64,000 nt of DNA from Poa pratensis. Its lineage: Eukaryota > Streptophyta > Magnoliopsida > Poales > Poaceae. The position numbers and the translations under genes are program-made. This document shows, piece after piece, positions 46,954-58,034 of the stretch; the stretch's first letter is position 1; every line of letters begins with the position of its first letter. Under the pieces are notes generated by a model, which worked only from the letters and a program-made list of their open reading frames with translations, did no database searches and was not told the DNA's origin. The stretch lies in NCBI GenBank assembly GCA_947311845.1, contig CAMZMU010000107.1, forward strand, positions 16,434,225 to 16,498,224. Reading direction: 5' to 3'.

Positions 46954-47630
46954 ATGTTCTCTGTCGAAGACAGAAGCAAAATTACCACGATTATGCACTC
47001 CATCTGGACTGCTAGTAATCGGTGGACTCATGATCAAGACAGACTCGATCCAGAACTAATAATCAAGAAGATTAGGGAGGATCTGTCCTTGCTGGAATTT
47101 CCACGTGGTTCGAGATTGACCACGGTGGATCAATGTTGGTGACCACCGGACCCGGGCTAGATCAAAATTAACACGGACGGTGCAGTCGATTCTGGTAATC
47201 AGACGGGTGGAGGTGTAGCTCGTTCACACACTTCCTTCCTCGGCGCCTGGTGCAAACCGTTTGTTGGGGTAACCGATCCTCTGATTGTGGAGGCCTTAGC
47301 GCTAAGGGAAGGCACGATCTTCGCTCAGTTACGAGGCTATTCACATGTGATAATGGAGGTTGATTGCTCTGAGGTTGTAGACCTCTGGAATTCGCGTCAT
47401 GATTCTCATCAATCGTGGCGCCTATCTTGGATGACATCAGGGAGATTTTGAATACTTTCATTTCCTTTTCGGTTAAACATGTTAAGAGGGAGGCTAATAA
47501 TTCTGCGGATCGCTGCGCTAAGCAAGCGTGTGGCCTTGTGGTCTCAGATTGCTGGCTTCGCGAGTGCCCGCCGTTTCTTGTAAGCAGCCTTCTGGCTGAT
47601 TGTAACCGTACTTTCTTTGATCAATAAAGC
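46954..47630 (+). pseudogene. LINE C-terminal RNase H fragment
   Basis: A helical segment (TIMHSIWTASNRWTHD) leads into an RNase H (RVT_3-type) domain: IKINTDGAVDSGNQTGGGVA at about 47162, LIVEALALREG, VIMEVDCSEVVDLW, then FSVKHVKREANNSADRCAKQ at about 47469-47530. The Asp-Glu-Asp-Asp acidic set of RNase H (DGA, EA, DCS, ADRCA) is present. Two in-frame stops near 47142-47159 and a frame change near 47415 break it. Domains of this kind end many plant LINE ORF2 proteins. An AATAAA (47624) follows. Confidence 0.72.
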
Positions 47631-48163
47631 TCCTAGGGTTAAATGCAAAAAAACTGTGAAGACGTGCGTTGCACCTATATAAATTAAAGGAGCCCAGTGT
47701 AGGGTTTCTGTTCAAAGAAAAAAAAAACACAGGGCGATGCGGAGCATTCGTCCCTTATGGGCTCGGAAAACAGGCTCGTTCGTGCACTATGACAACGGCC
47801 GATACTGTTCCGAGCCCAGCATGCTGCCGGCCCACACACCTCTCTACTAGAGTGAGAGCCGAGACAGGGCAGGACACCACAAACCGAAGCGAGGCTTCTG
47901 AAGGAAGGAGGAGCAGTCGCCTCTGCCACCCTGCAGTCCTGCCTTCCCCCGCCACTTCGCTCCGGAGCTCGCCGCTTCCTGCTCCTCCTCCACCCTTCGG
48001 TACCGATCCTGCTCCTCTCGGTCTGGCACGTACTAGTACACATCACTCCCTTCCTCGCCGCTCAGATCTAGACTAGAGCAGTTTTGATTTACATACCTTT
48101 CTTGGTTTTTGGGGGGCTTCTTCCCCGGTTCTTCCCGCCGCGTTTTCCCACCCATCTGTGGCG

Positions 48164-50720
48164 ATGAACGCGGAACCTAGTAGCGGCCCCCGTTCATCTA
48201 CTATTCCTCTATCTCTTTCGGTGGAATCTGCCGATTTAATTGTTTCCTTTTTCTTGTCGATGTGGGCGATGTTTTCTCCTGGGGTTTTGGGGAGGTTCGT
48301 GCCCGTGCGGCTCTGCTACGCCTTTGATGCGTCGGACAGGGTTCGGCTCGTCGAAGCCCCGCATTGGAATAAAAAGCTTCGTTTTTGGTAGATACTTCGT
48401 AGTATGCTTTATTGCTGTATGTATGATGTCAATTTCAGCAAAAAGTTTAACTTTGGCTTGCTTGGTTGGTTTCCTTGCCCGCCGGACCTTCATTCTCAGG
48501 CAGACGACCCCATTTCCTGTGCACTCTTATTTCTCAACGATCTTTGTTTTCTCCTTTCCCGCACATAAATCCCCGTGCTTTGCAGAAAATCTCATCTTCC
48601 TGCATCTTATTTGTTTGGAGCAGCACCCTGTCGACCAGTGCCGGAGAGAGGTGCCACGGATGGAGCGCCTGAGGATCGCACTGACGCCGGCTCTCCGCTC
48701 GAGCTGCAGCGCCCGGCTCATGCCGAAGGTAAGAAACATATGGATATCATCTCTATCCATGTTTACGTTTGAAAAAAGAAGCCTTTAATTGATCAATGTT
48801 GTTCAACTCCCTTTATTTTTGTAGCGGCGCATGTGCTCTGGTGGTGGCGCCGACGTATCTCGGGGAAGGAGGCTGGCGGCGATTCAGGAAGCTTTTCGCA
48901 GAATAAGATCTGGTATGTTGGTATGCATGATAATCTTTGTGCTTGTGAGTACCGAGTGCTGATTTAGCACTCTGAATTAGAGCTATTTGCAAAACATGGA
49001 GAAAGGGCAGACGAACGCCTAATTAGTCAGGAGACTCTGAATCCAGCTTCGTCTCACACATCAAGCTCACCTGAAAACCTGCATTATGTGTTACTTGCTT
49101 AAAATTGTTAAAATTAGCTGAATCTTAGTTATTGGCTTGTCTCTTTCAAAATCCAGAGCGTGAGGGCAAACTTAAGTTGTTTGGCATGCTTGACTGTGAA
49201 ATGTTCCTCCTCATTTGTAGAAAAACACCTCATTTTGTATTAGTGTATTGGAAACGCTAATGGATTTTTAATGAGAGAAATTTTGGATTTTGATCTGATT
49301 TCCCCCCTTAGATCAGCCAGCTCACTTGAAAACTATCACTGTGTGTTGTTTGCTTAAAATTGTTAAATTAGCTGAATTTTAGGATTGGTTTATCACTTTG
49401 AATATCCAGTGCTACTGAATTTTGAATGGGAAAAAACGTGTTACTTCCTTCGTCCCACACATCAAGCTCTTCTGAAAACCTACATTATGTTTTACTTGCT
49501 TAAAATTGTTAAAATTAGCTGAATCTTATGATTGGTTTGTCTCTGAAAAATCTAATGCATGACGGCAAAATTACAATTTTTTACTGTTTGGCATGCTTGT
49601 CTGGTGAAATGTTCCTCATTTGTTGAAAAACCACCCCATTTTGAATGAGTGTATTGAAATGCTACTGAATATTATAGTGAGAGAAATTGTGGATTTTGAT
49701 CTGGTTTTGTTCCCAGAGATCAGTCCAGCTCACTTGAAAACCTTCACTATGTGTTATTTGCTTAAAATTGTTATCTTAGTGATTGCTGGTTTGTCTCTTT
49801 GAAAATCCATTGCAGGAGCGCAAACTTGCATTTTTAATTGTTTGACATGCTTGGCTGGTGAAATGTTCCTCCTCATTTCTAGAAAAATCACCCCATTTTG
49901 AATAAGTGCACTGGAAACGGTACTGGATTTTCATTGAGACAAATTGTGGATTTTGATCTGATTTTGTTCCCAGAGACAGCCGAGCTCATTTGAAAACCTT
50001 CACTATGTGTTATTTGCTTAAAATTGTTATTTTAGTGATTGTTGTCTCTATGAAAATCCAGTGCATGGGGGCTAGTCTCCTCATCTGTAGGAAAACCATC
50101 CCTTTTGAATTAGATTTTTCAAAACACACACTAAATCTCGAATGGGAAAAAATGTGGACATGATCTGATTTTGTTTCCAAAGATCAGTGAACCTCACTTT
50201 AAAACCTATGTGTTATCTGCTTAAGATTGTTAAAAATTTAGCTGAATCTTAGTTATTGCTCTGTCTCTTTGAATATCCACTGCATGGGTGTAAATTGGAT
50301 TTTTTCATTGTTAGGCATGTATGAGTGAAATGTTCCTCCCCCATTTGCAGGAAACCTACCCTCTTTACGCTTGGCGGTGCCGCAGTGGGACTGTACTTGT
50401 ACAACTCCAACGCTGCCACAAAGGAGGAACACGTGAGCCGGGGTCCCGAGGAGGCCACTGAGCGCCATAATCGTGAAATGGAGCGCCACAAACATGACAT
50501 TAAGTGCTACGAGCGTGAGCAGGAGACCTACAAGCGTGAAAGTAAGATCTACGATCATATGCACAAACTTCAGATGACACAGAGCAAGGTTCAGTTGGAG
50601 CTTTTTGGGGCTTACATGAAGCTCCTAATCCTGGAACTGAAGGTGATGTCCCTGGAAAGGAAAGTCAACGAGCTAACGGCAGCCGCGAGGAAGGCCAATG
50701 CTGTAGCAGACAAGAACTGA
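48164..50720 (+). CDS. four-exon gene of unknown function, coiled-coil C-terminus
   Basis: Model: join(48164..48294,48586..48728,48825..48912,50351..50720), 243 residues. Exons 2-4 are well supported: donors AAG|GTAAGA and CTG|GTATGT, acceptors TTTTTGTAG and ATTTGCAG, with phases that join exactly. Exon 1 is less certain; an alternative acceptor for exon 2 lies at 48624. The last exon encodes KPTLFTLGGAAVGLYLYNSN, a hydrophobic stretch, then a long charged coiled coil (EEATERHNREMERHKHDIK, then KLLILELKVMSLERKVNEL) ending VADKN. No domain is recognised and no function is proposed. The third intron (48913-50350) is mostly tandem repeats. A young Copia element sits 316 bp downstream, probably beyond or within the 3' untranslated region. 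Confidence 0.55.
49063..50350 (+). repeat. intronic tandem repeat, about six 150-260 bp units
   Basis: Units start near 49063, 49312, 49457, 49719, 49973 and 50181. Each begins (GATCAG)...AGCTCAC(T/C)TGAAAACC, then TTGCTTAAAATTGTTA, and most contain GAAATGTTCCTCCTCATTTG. The last unit ends exactly at the functional acceptor ATTTGCAG (50350) of the final exon. The unit at 49312 is internally shortened. Confidence 0.85.
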
Positions 50721-51036
50721 ATGATCAGAGTAGTGGATTTGAGGTTAGCTTGGCATGAGAGTGAGGAGTGACTATCTGAACTGCTAGCATTTCGTCGTCT
50801 GATTGGACCAAATCTACCCGTTTGAGGGTTTTACGTTTTGTCTTATCCCTTCACGCTGTGTAGTTTATGTTGTTAATTTGGTCTTACTTATGGTCTTTCC
50901 TGGGAGAGCAAAGTGACTAAATTTGAACTAAATTTTATGGAGTATGTCGTGGATGTCAAAAGAAGGAAGTGTTCAATCTTGGACATGGTTAAACATGCTG
51001 CTATGAGAATGTCCCAACTGATGTTTCCCTGTTATG

Positions 51037-51173
51037 TGTTAATATAACTGAACTGATCGAATAATGTATTTCACATAGCAGAACCAGTACATGTACAGAT
51101 AGAGGCATGGGCCTTGGGCCTAAAGACTAAAAGGACCTAAAAGCTAAACATAAAGGAACATATACTCTTAACA
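51037..51173 (-). repeat. 3' LTR of the Copia element
   Basis: This 137-bp sequence appears identical by eye to 54079-54215 and adjoins the poly-C/G tract. Confidence 0.94.
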
Positions 51174-51247
51174 CCCCCCCCCCCCCCCCCCCCCCCTCAA
51201 ACTCAAGGTGGATCTAAAACATTGAGTTTGATAATATGAAGACGATG

Positions 51248-53493
51248 TTATTCTCTAGTTTGGGACTTGGTGAAGAAATCTGCCACTTGGAGCTCCGACG
51301 GAACATATTGAAGACGAATAGTTGATTGTTGACAATGTGAACGAGTAAAAGAGGCATCCACACCAATATGTTTGGTTAGCTCATGCTTGACAGGGTCATT
51401 GGCAATCTGAATAGCAGCGGTACTATCACAAAGAACATTTGTGGGTGCCTCACACAAGACTCCAAGATCAGTCAAGAGCCACCGAAGCCATACAATCTCT
51501 GAAGTGACAGTGGCAATGGCACGAAGTTCCGCTTCAGCACTAGAACGAGACACGGCTGTTTGTTTCTTTGACTTCCATGCAATGAGAGAAGTCCCAAGAA
51601 AGAGGCAATATCCAGTGACTGAACGACGATCAACGGGATCACTCGCCCAAGTGGAGTCAGCGTAAGCATGAAGCTGAAGCTGGTTAGAGCGGGCATAGAA
51701 TAATCGGCGAGATGATGTCCCCCTCAAGTACCGAAGAACACGAAGCAAGTGGCCATAGTGAACTGAGGTAGGAGCACTAACAAACTGACTGAGAATGTGA
51801 ACTACATGAGCAATGTCCGGTTGTGTCACAGTGAGATACACAAGGCTGCCTATACAAGATGACGATAGCGAGAAGGATCCTCAAGAGGAGTGCCGTCGCT
51901 TGGACGCAAATGCAGATGGAGCTCCATGGGTGTGGTAGCAGCATGTGTGTCAGTTATACCTGACCGTGAGATCAAATCCTTGGTGTAACGATGCTGAGAA
52001 AGATAGTAACCATCATCAGTACGATCAACCTCAATTCCGAGAAAGTAACTAAGAGACCCCAAATCTGACATCTTGAATTGCTCACTCAATTTTTTCTTAA
52101 CAAAAGCAATGTACTTCTGATCATCTCCGGTGATCAACATATCATCCACATAGAGCAGAAGCAAAGTGCGACCATGGCCAGATGTATGAATAAAAAGTGC
52201 TGGGTCATGCTCACTAGAAGAGAAACCAACACCTTGAACCACAGAGCTGAAACGCTCAAACCAAGCACGAGGAGCTTGCTTGAGCCCATGGTCGTGGAAA
52301 TAGCTTCACCCCAGAAATGAGTAGGCACAAAAGAGGAAATCAGGAGAGTACGAGCTGTCTCAATAATATGTCGATACTTACGCTCAGAAACACCATTCTG
52401 AGCATGAGCACCAGGACAAGAGAGTTGAGAAAGGGTACCCTCGGAAGAAAGAAACTCACGAAAAGCTGCAGATAGATACTCTCCCCCTGAGTCAGAACGG
52501 AAAACACGAATAGCACTAGAAAACTGAGTGTGCACCATGCGTGCAAAAGCCTGATATATGGAAAACAGTTGGGAACGATGTTTCATAAAATAAACCCAAG
52601 TATATCGAGAGTGATCATCAACAAATATGACATAATGTTTGTGACCACCTTTTGAGACAAAGGGAGAAGGGCCCCATACATCAGAGTGCACCAAATCGAA
52701 AGGACGACTAGAAAAAGTAGTGCTAGAAGGATATGGAAGTTGTATTTGTTTCCCTAGTTCACAACCCTTGCAATGGAAATCCACATCCACACGAACACGA
52801 CCCAAAACACCCTGCCGAACAAGACCAGATAGACGAGAACCACATAGATGACCTAATCGATGATGCCATTGGGCAAAAGACAACAAAGGAGTGGATCTCG
52901 ATATTGATGCACTAGAGGGAAGAACAGACGATGCGGAAGCTGAGGGGAGATGCAATGCGTCAAGCTCGTAGAGAGATGTGGATCCTCTACGACGACGACC
53001 AGTACCAATGATCTTCCCGCTGCGACGATCTTGTACATAACAAGAGATGTCATCAAATCCAACAAAATAATTTCTATCAGCCAACTGACCAATGGACATA
53101 AGGTTCATTGAGAGCTTAGGGGCCAAGGATACATCTGAAACTTCAAACTGAGAGGTAGAAAGTGTCCCTTTATGAGTGACCTTGCATGGAGTACCATCGG
53201 CTGTATGAACACAAGTATTGTCTGCTACAGGTCGGCATGATGTAAGGCATGAGCTGTCGGATGTCACATGGAAAGAAGCACCAGAGTCTAGCACCTGAAA
53301 CTGAGCACGATGGAACAGGACATCCAACGGATCCATCAGCTGAGACTTGTAGTTGTTGCAGCTTGGACTGAAGATTGCCTAACTGATTCTGAATTTCACT
53401 TAGCTGAGTTGCAAAAGATTCCAAAACACCAGAGGGAGGTGAAAGAGCATGACACAAGGCAGGTCTAGGATCAAGCAGACCATCGGAACTCAT
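51248..53493 (-). pseudogene. pol: Copia polyprotein remnant: gag start, PR, IN, RT C-terminus, RNase H
   Basis: On the minus strand, the frame begins MSSDGLLDPRPALCHAL (53493) with a short coiled coil ([20 protein letters not shown]). After a gag deletion it reaches protease ([10 protein letters not shown], near 53290) and the GAG-pre-integrase zinc region (WHHRLGH...CKGCELGKQ, 52870-52750). The integrase core follows, with [16 protein letters not shown] and [13 protein letters not shown], all three acidic residues present. At about 52290 it jumps, with a frame change, to the RT C-terminus (YVDDMLITG at about 52155) and RNase H (YADSTWASDP; ADFFTKSQ at the end, 51255). The missing segment removes the N-terminal part of RT, so the copy cannot replicate alone. 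Confidence 0.9.
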
Positions 53494-54078
53494 AATGTAT
53501 ATCTGTTCAACAAGGAATAGCACACAGAACAGCCTTCAAGTTGCAGCTATAACAGTCGATAACTTCAGCAGGCAGCAAGCAGCAAGAACTAAAATCCGGA
53601 TTCAGGTCTGGAAAATTCTGGGTCTGGTACCGGAAAAAAATCCGGAATGTTTTCCGGGTCAACACCTGGTGAAATCCGGACGATTCTGAGTGAGTCCAGT
53701 AGCTATTTTCTCGGTCCGGAAGGAAATCCGGAAAATTCCGGGACTGACACCGGATCGAAGAAAGTCAACACTCACCAAATCGATCTAGATCGAGATCGAT
53801 TCCACAGGCGGCGACGCGGCAGGCTCACAGCAGAGCGGCGAAGCAGACCGTGGTGCGTGGTGCGCGTCGTGGCGATGAAGACCAAAGAAAAGAGGGGCGG
53901 CTGCTGGAGAGCAGACCGCACAGGCGATGAGCGGGAAGCGGAGCGCGGCGAGGAGGCCCGAGTCGGCGAGTGCGGCGGCGTCGTAGACGACGACCTGGCT
54001 GGGGATGCCGACGGTGAGCGGGGTCGAGCTCGGAGAATCACCTCGCCGGCGGCAGCGGCGGAACCCGCTCTGATACCA
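53494..54078 (-). other. 5' leader of the Copia element
   Basis: This region between primer-binding site and first ATG contains many TCCGGA/CCGGAA motifs at 53597-53756 and a GC-rich part near the LTR. It has no recognised coding domain. Confidence 0.6.
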
Positions 54079-54215
54079 TGTTAATATAACTGAACTGATC
54101 GAATAATGTATTTCACATAGCAGAACCAGTACATGTACAGATAGAGGCATGGGCCTTGGGCCTAAAGACTAAAAGGACCTAAAAGCTAAACATAAAGGAA
54201 CATATACTCTTAACA
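54079..54215 (-). repeat. 5' LTR of the Copia element
   Basis: This 137-bp sequence starts TGTTAATATAAC on the plus strand and ends AACA, directly before TSD TTATG. The primer-binding site abuts it on the element's inner side. Confidence 0.94.
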
Positions 54216-54220
54216 TTATG

Positions 54221-54846
54221 TACTCCGTATTATGGATGATTCATGTTTCTTATTTCTTTTTAGAGCAAATCTGCTTTTTTTAGGGATAGAGCAAATCTGC
54301 TATTCTTGAAAGAAGAAGAGAAGATGCTATTTTACTCATCCATCTTTGGACATACTCATCACAAGTGCACATGATTCCTCATTGTCACACATGTACACAT
54401 ACCACGGACAATTTATTTGTAATTTATTTCTAGATACTATAGATATTTAGTTTAATTATTCATATATCCTGAGACTCAGCTGTTTTTCTAAAACTTGATG
54501 AAACGATAACAAATTTGTCATGAGGAAGAAAGAAGAGTATGGATATGTGAGGGCTGAGGGGCGTGACTTCTTCATTGCTGTCTGACTAACTATGCTAGAA
54601 TATGATATTACACTGAACTTCCACTATTCCACACCACTTACAGCCTTCGATCACGCATCAGCACTGATCTATCAGATAACATTTACAAAACCTAACTGCA
54701 CCGACAAACCTTGCTATCACCCGTTGGTGCAAGGAGCAAAAGGTGTCCGGATCTTGATTCTGATGCCAAACGCTGACGGACATGATGAACTGAGCAGGAC
54801 TAACAGGTACGTTTGGAAGAGAAGTGCAGCAATGTAATAGCCGCCG
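54221..54846. other. intergenic region
   Basis: No gene is seen. The stretch 54540-54650 (GTGAGGGCTG, then ACTATGCTAGAATATGATAT) resembles 41085-41200. Confidence 0.45.
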
Positions 54847-54849
54847 TTA

Positions 54850-56983
54850 GGGCAACTCCAACGCGCCGACCCATTTGGTCCGGTTGCGTCCGTTTCTGTC
54901 CGATTTGAGAAACACGACGGCCCAACGCGCAGACGCATTTGGCCTGGCGTCCGCTTTTCTGTCCGCGCATACTCATTTTCGGCACAAATTTGAGCCGGCT
55001 TTGCGTCGGCGCGGACACGCCCGGTCGACCGCGCGTCGCTCCCCTTGTCCTCCCCTGGCCCGCCCGGCAGTCACACGAAAGCCATTCCCCTCCACGCTCG
55101 CCCTAGTTCCTCCCTCGCGCACCCTCCTCGCCCTTGCCGCCGTCGTTCCACCCCTGTCCCCTCCACCCTACTTTTCGCCGGAATCCGACCGCATCCGGCC
55201 AGATTTGTTCACAGCACTGCCCGCCACCAACTCGGCAGTGTTTGGATGGCCGGAAGCTGCCGGAGGATAGCGAGATTGGTCTTGCCCGCAAGGTTTTCGA
55301 CCGCCGGCCAGAGGTACAAATTCATCACCAGCTCCATGGCAGATAGCTCGGACGAGTACTTTTACTACAACAACATAGCGTACTCCTCCTCGTCTGATGA
55401 ATCCTCCGACGATGATAGCGATATATTGGTTGCTACGCTCGTCGTCAACGAGCACATTTCTAGGCAGCAACCCATGTTTAGGGGCTCGGTACCCGGCCGT
55501 GCAGCGGCGTTGGACCGTAACAGAGAAGGCGACCATGTCCAGCTGTTCAAAGATTACTTCTGCTCGAATCCAACTTACAAGGCCCCAATGTTCCGGTGCC
55601 GTTTCCGAATGGCCCGACATGTGTTCAACTGCATTCGGCTAGGCGTGCTTAGCCATGACAACTTCTTCAAGTGCAAGCGAGATGCCTTTGGCAAGCTTGG
55701 GTTCTCCTCCTACCAGAAATGCACTGCGGCCATCCGGATGCTTGCGATGGAGTGACCGGTGATCTTGTTGACGAGTACATGCGCATGAGCGAGTCCACTT
55801 GCTTAATGTCAATGTACAGATTTTGCAAAGCAGTGGTGGCGGTGTTTGCCCGGAGTATTTGAGAGAGCCAGATATGGAAGACACAACCCGCCTCCTGTCC
55901 ATCAATGATGCAAGGGGATTTCCCGACATACTTGGAAGCATAGATTGTATGCATTGGGAGTGGAAGAACTGCTCGTTTGCTTGGCAGGGGCAGTACCAGG
56001 GCCATGTTGGCCAGTGCACTGTCATACTTGAGGCTGTGGCTTCACAAGATCTTTGAATCTGACACTCTTTCTTTTGCATGGCCGGATCCCACAATGATAT
56101 CAACGTCCTGCAACGCTCCCCGGTTTTCTCTAGGCTTTCAGAGGGCAATGCCCCGGTGGTGAGCTATGATGTCAATGGCACCACATACAACAAGGGATAC
56201 TACCTAGCTGATGGTATCTATCCAACATGGACCACTTTTGTGAAGACCATCCCCAAGCCTGATGGAGAGAAGCAAGCATGGTTCTCCAAAGAACAAGAGA
56301 GTGCTAGGAAGGATGTGGAGCGTGCTTTTGGAGTCCTCCAATCTCGATGGGCTATTGTTCGCCACCCTGCTTGAACATGGAGCGTGAACACTATGTGGGA
56401 GGTGATGACTGCTTGTGTGATCATGCACAACATGATCGTGGAGGATGAACCTGATGAAAGCATCTACGACCAGGATTGACAATTCCGAGGTGAGTTGGTT
56501 CAGCCTGTTGGTGGAGCGACCACATTTACCAACTTTATCCACTTTCATGAAGAGATGCGTGACCGTGACGCTCACAGGCAGCTTCAGAGAGACTTGGTTG
56601 AGCATATGTGGGAGCACTATGGAAACCAACCACCGGCAAACCAAGGAGAGGCCTGATTTGTTGCTCATTTTTTTCCGATTTGGTTGTAAAACTATGTGAT
56701 TCTATCTACATTCATCTGGTACAATTTTATTTCAATTTGGTTGTAATAAATACTTCATGATTTCGTTCAATTTTGTTGTAATGAACTATGCTACTTTCAT
56801 TATTATTCGTCTTCCCATTATGATGTCAATTTGATTGCATGAAAAAAATGGTCCACAGCCGGATCAAATGGGTCAGCCGCGTTGTGTGTAGTGGCCAAAA
56901 AAGGCCGGACATGGGCAGGATGTTGTCCGTTCGGTGACTCAAACGACCAAAAAACCGGACAAAAAATGTGTTCGAAATGGGTC
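54850..56983 (+). mobile_element. PIF/Harbinger element with decayed transposase
   Basis: The left end GGGCAACTCCAACGCGCCGA follows TTA (54847-54849) and resembles the ends of the element at 35184. Near 56870-56983 inverted-like sequence (GGATCAAATGGGTC, GCCGGACATGGGC, AAATGGGTCG) corresponds to the left end, but the terminal bases and second TTA are missing, so the right end is truncated and approximate. The interior carries a Harbinger nuclease-like transposase. Confidence 0.75.
55336..56656 (+). pseudogene. Harbinger-type DDE transposase, inactivated
   Basis: The start at 55336 (MADSSDEYFYYNN) gives a Ser/Asp-rich N-terminus. A helical region follows (QLFKDYFCSNPTYKAPMFR, then RFRMARHVFNCI), then the catalytic region: first Asp in [14 protein letters not shown] (about 55940), second in GSHNDINVL (about 56085), and Glu in [15 protein letters not shown] (about 56310). 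The set matches HARBI1/ALP1-like nucleases. Inactivating changes are single missing bases near 55749 and 55847, TGA codons at 56054 and 56060 where the family has Trp, and TGA at about 56372. The end at 56656 is inferred from the restored frame's stop. No Myb-like partner ORF is present in this element. Confidence 0.85.
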
Positions 56984-57095
56984 GTGCGTTTATGATAAAT
57001 TCCAAGAAAACCAAGTGAAACAACCATCTGCTGCAAGATTGCAACAAGGCAGCGAAGGAATCAAATATCAGACGATCGTGGGACAAAGCGTATCT

Positions 57096-57800
57096 TTTTG
57101 AGCCTCCTCCGTCCGACCACCTCACTCGCCGGCGATCCACGGGATTCCTCCCCTCCGTCGGCCGCTCCGGCGGCGGGAGGGTGGGGGATCCCGGATCCCG
57201 GCCTGTACATAGCGTAGGTCGAGATAGGGACCCGCCGGCGGCGTCGTGGAGGTGGCGATGGTGTCGGTGGCTAGGTGGGGGTCGGCGCGCTTCCTCTCCT
57301 GCGGCGACGCTCCTTGGAGCTCTGCTGCGGCGCGGGCGACTTTTGGTGGCCGTGGATCTTCGGATGCCTCGGCTTTCTCTGGTTCTTCTTCCTCTGTACA
57401 GGCCGGCGAGGACGAAGACAGAATCGTGGGAGTTTGAAGACGGGAGGCTCTCCTCCGGTGGGCTTGGCGGGCTCTGCGGAAGAAGGGTGGCGTCCTCGTG
57501 CTCGTCTCCGGCGGGAGACGGCGAGGGCGGGTTGGCGACGGCTCGGTGCCGAGGTTCGTTTACCGAGCAGATTCCGGCGCCTGCGTCGGGCGGCTCTTCA
57601 ACAAGGTTGGCTGGGCCGTTGGCTTCAGTGTGTGGCGACCTCGCCTTCTTCCTCCTCAGCGGCGTGCTGCTGATGATCGGAAGAGGCGTGCGGTGCGGCG
57701 GTTCCAGGCTTCGCCGGGCGGTGAGCTTGTTCCTGTCTTTGTACGCGTATGTGCGTTTGTATTCCTTCTGTTGATGTACGCGTACTCCCTTCAAAAAAAA
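57096..57800 (+). mobile_element. poly(A) retroposon upstream of the DEG9 gene, 11-bp TSD
   Basis: AAAGCGTATCT occurs at 57085-57095 and 57801-57811. The 705-bp insert is GC-rich and ends GTACGCGTACTCCCTTC followed by an A-tail (57793-57803). This is a LINE-mediated insertion. Its right end is about 230 bp upstream of the DEG9 ATG. The long frame inside it (57181-57774) has no recognised domain and is not called. Confidence 0.82.
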
Positions 57801-58034
57801 AAAGCGTATCTAAGCTGGATGGAACTTATGTATGCGTAACCTTTGATGTAAGACGTATCTCGTGGGACAAAGCGGAAACTTGCTGTAGTGGTCGGCGCTA
57901 TTCATCGTGTGGTCGAACCGGACGGCTCTCCATAATACGCTCCGACCGAGCCCAGGCAAGCCAGCCAGCCAGCCGGCCTTGGCTTCTCCACCTCGTCTTC
58001 CTCGGCTCGCCGGAAACCCTAGCCCGCCACCGCC

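Larger units (their letters stand above)
51037..54215 (-). mobile_element. Ty1/Copia element, young, internally deleted, minus orientation
   Basis: Two 137-bp LTRs (51037-51173, 54079-54215; TGTTAATATAAC...ACTCTTAACA) appear identical. The duplication TTATG flanks them at 51032-51036 and 54216-54220. On the minus strand the primer-binding site TGGTATCAGAGC (initiator Met tRNA type) directly follows the 5' LTR (54067-54078), and a run of about 23 G (51174-51196) precedes the 3' LTR as polypurine tract. Most of gag and the N-terminal half of reverse transcriptase are deleted. With cis-signals intact but coding incomplete, it must have been mobilised by proteins from another copy, or been deleted very recently. 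Confidence 0.95.

Noticed and set aside
43667..47690. complete third Helitron
   Set aside because: The 5' end looks right, but after the hairpin-like GTGCGTTGCAC no CTAG/CTRR terminus follows, so only the 5' end is reported.
57181..57774. 197-residue frame inside the retroposon near DEG9
   Set aside because: Low-complexity Arg/Gly/Ser composition inside a TSD-flanked insertion, with no RT or gag motif.
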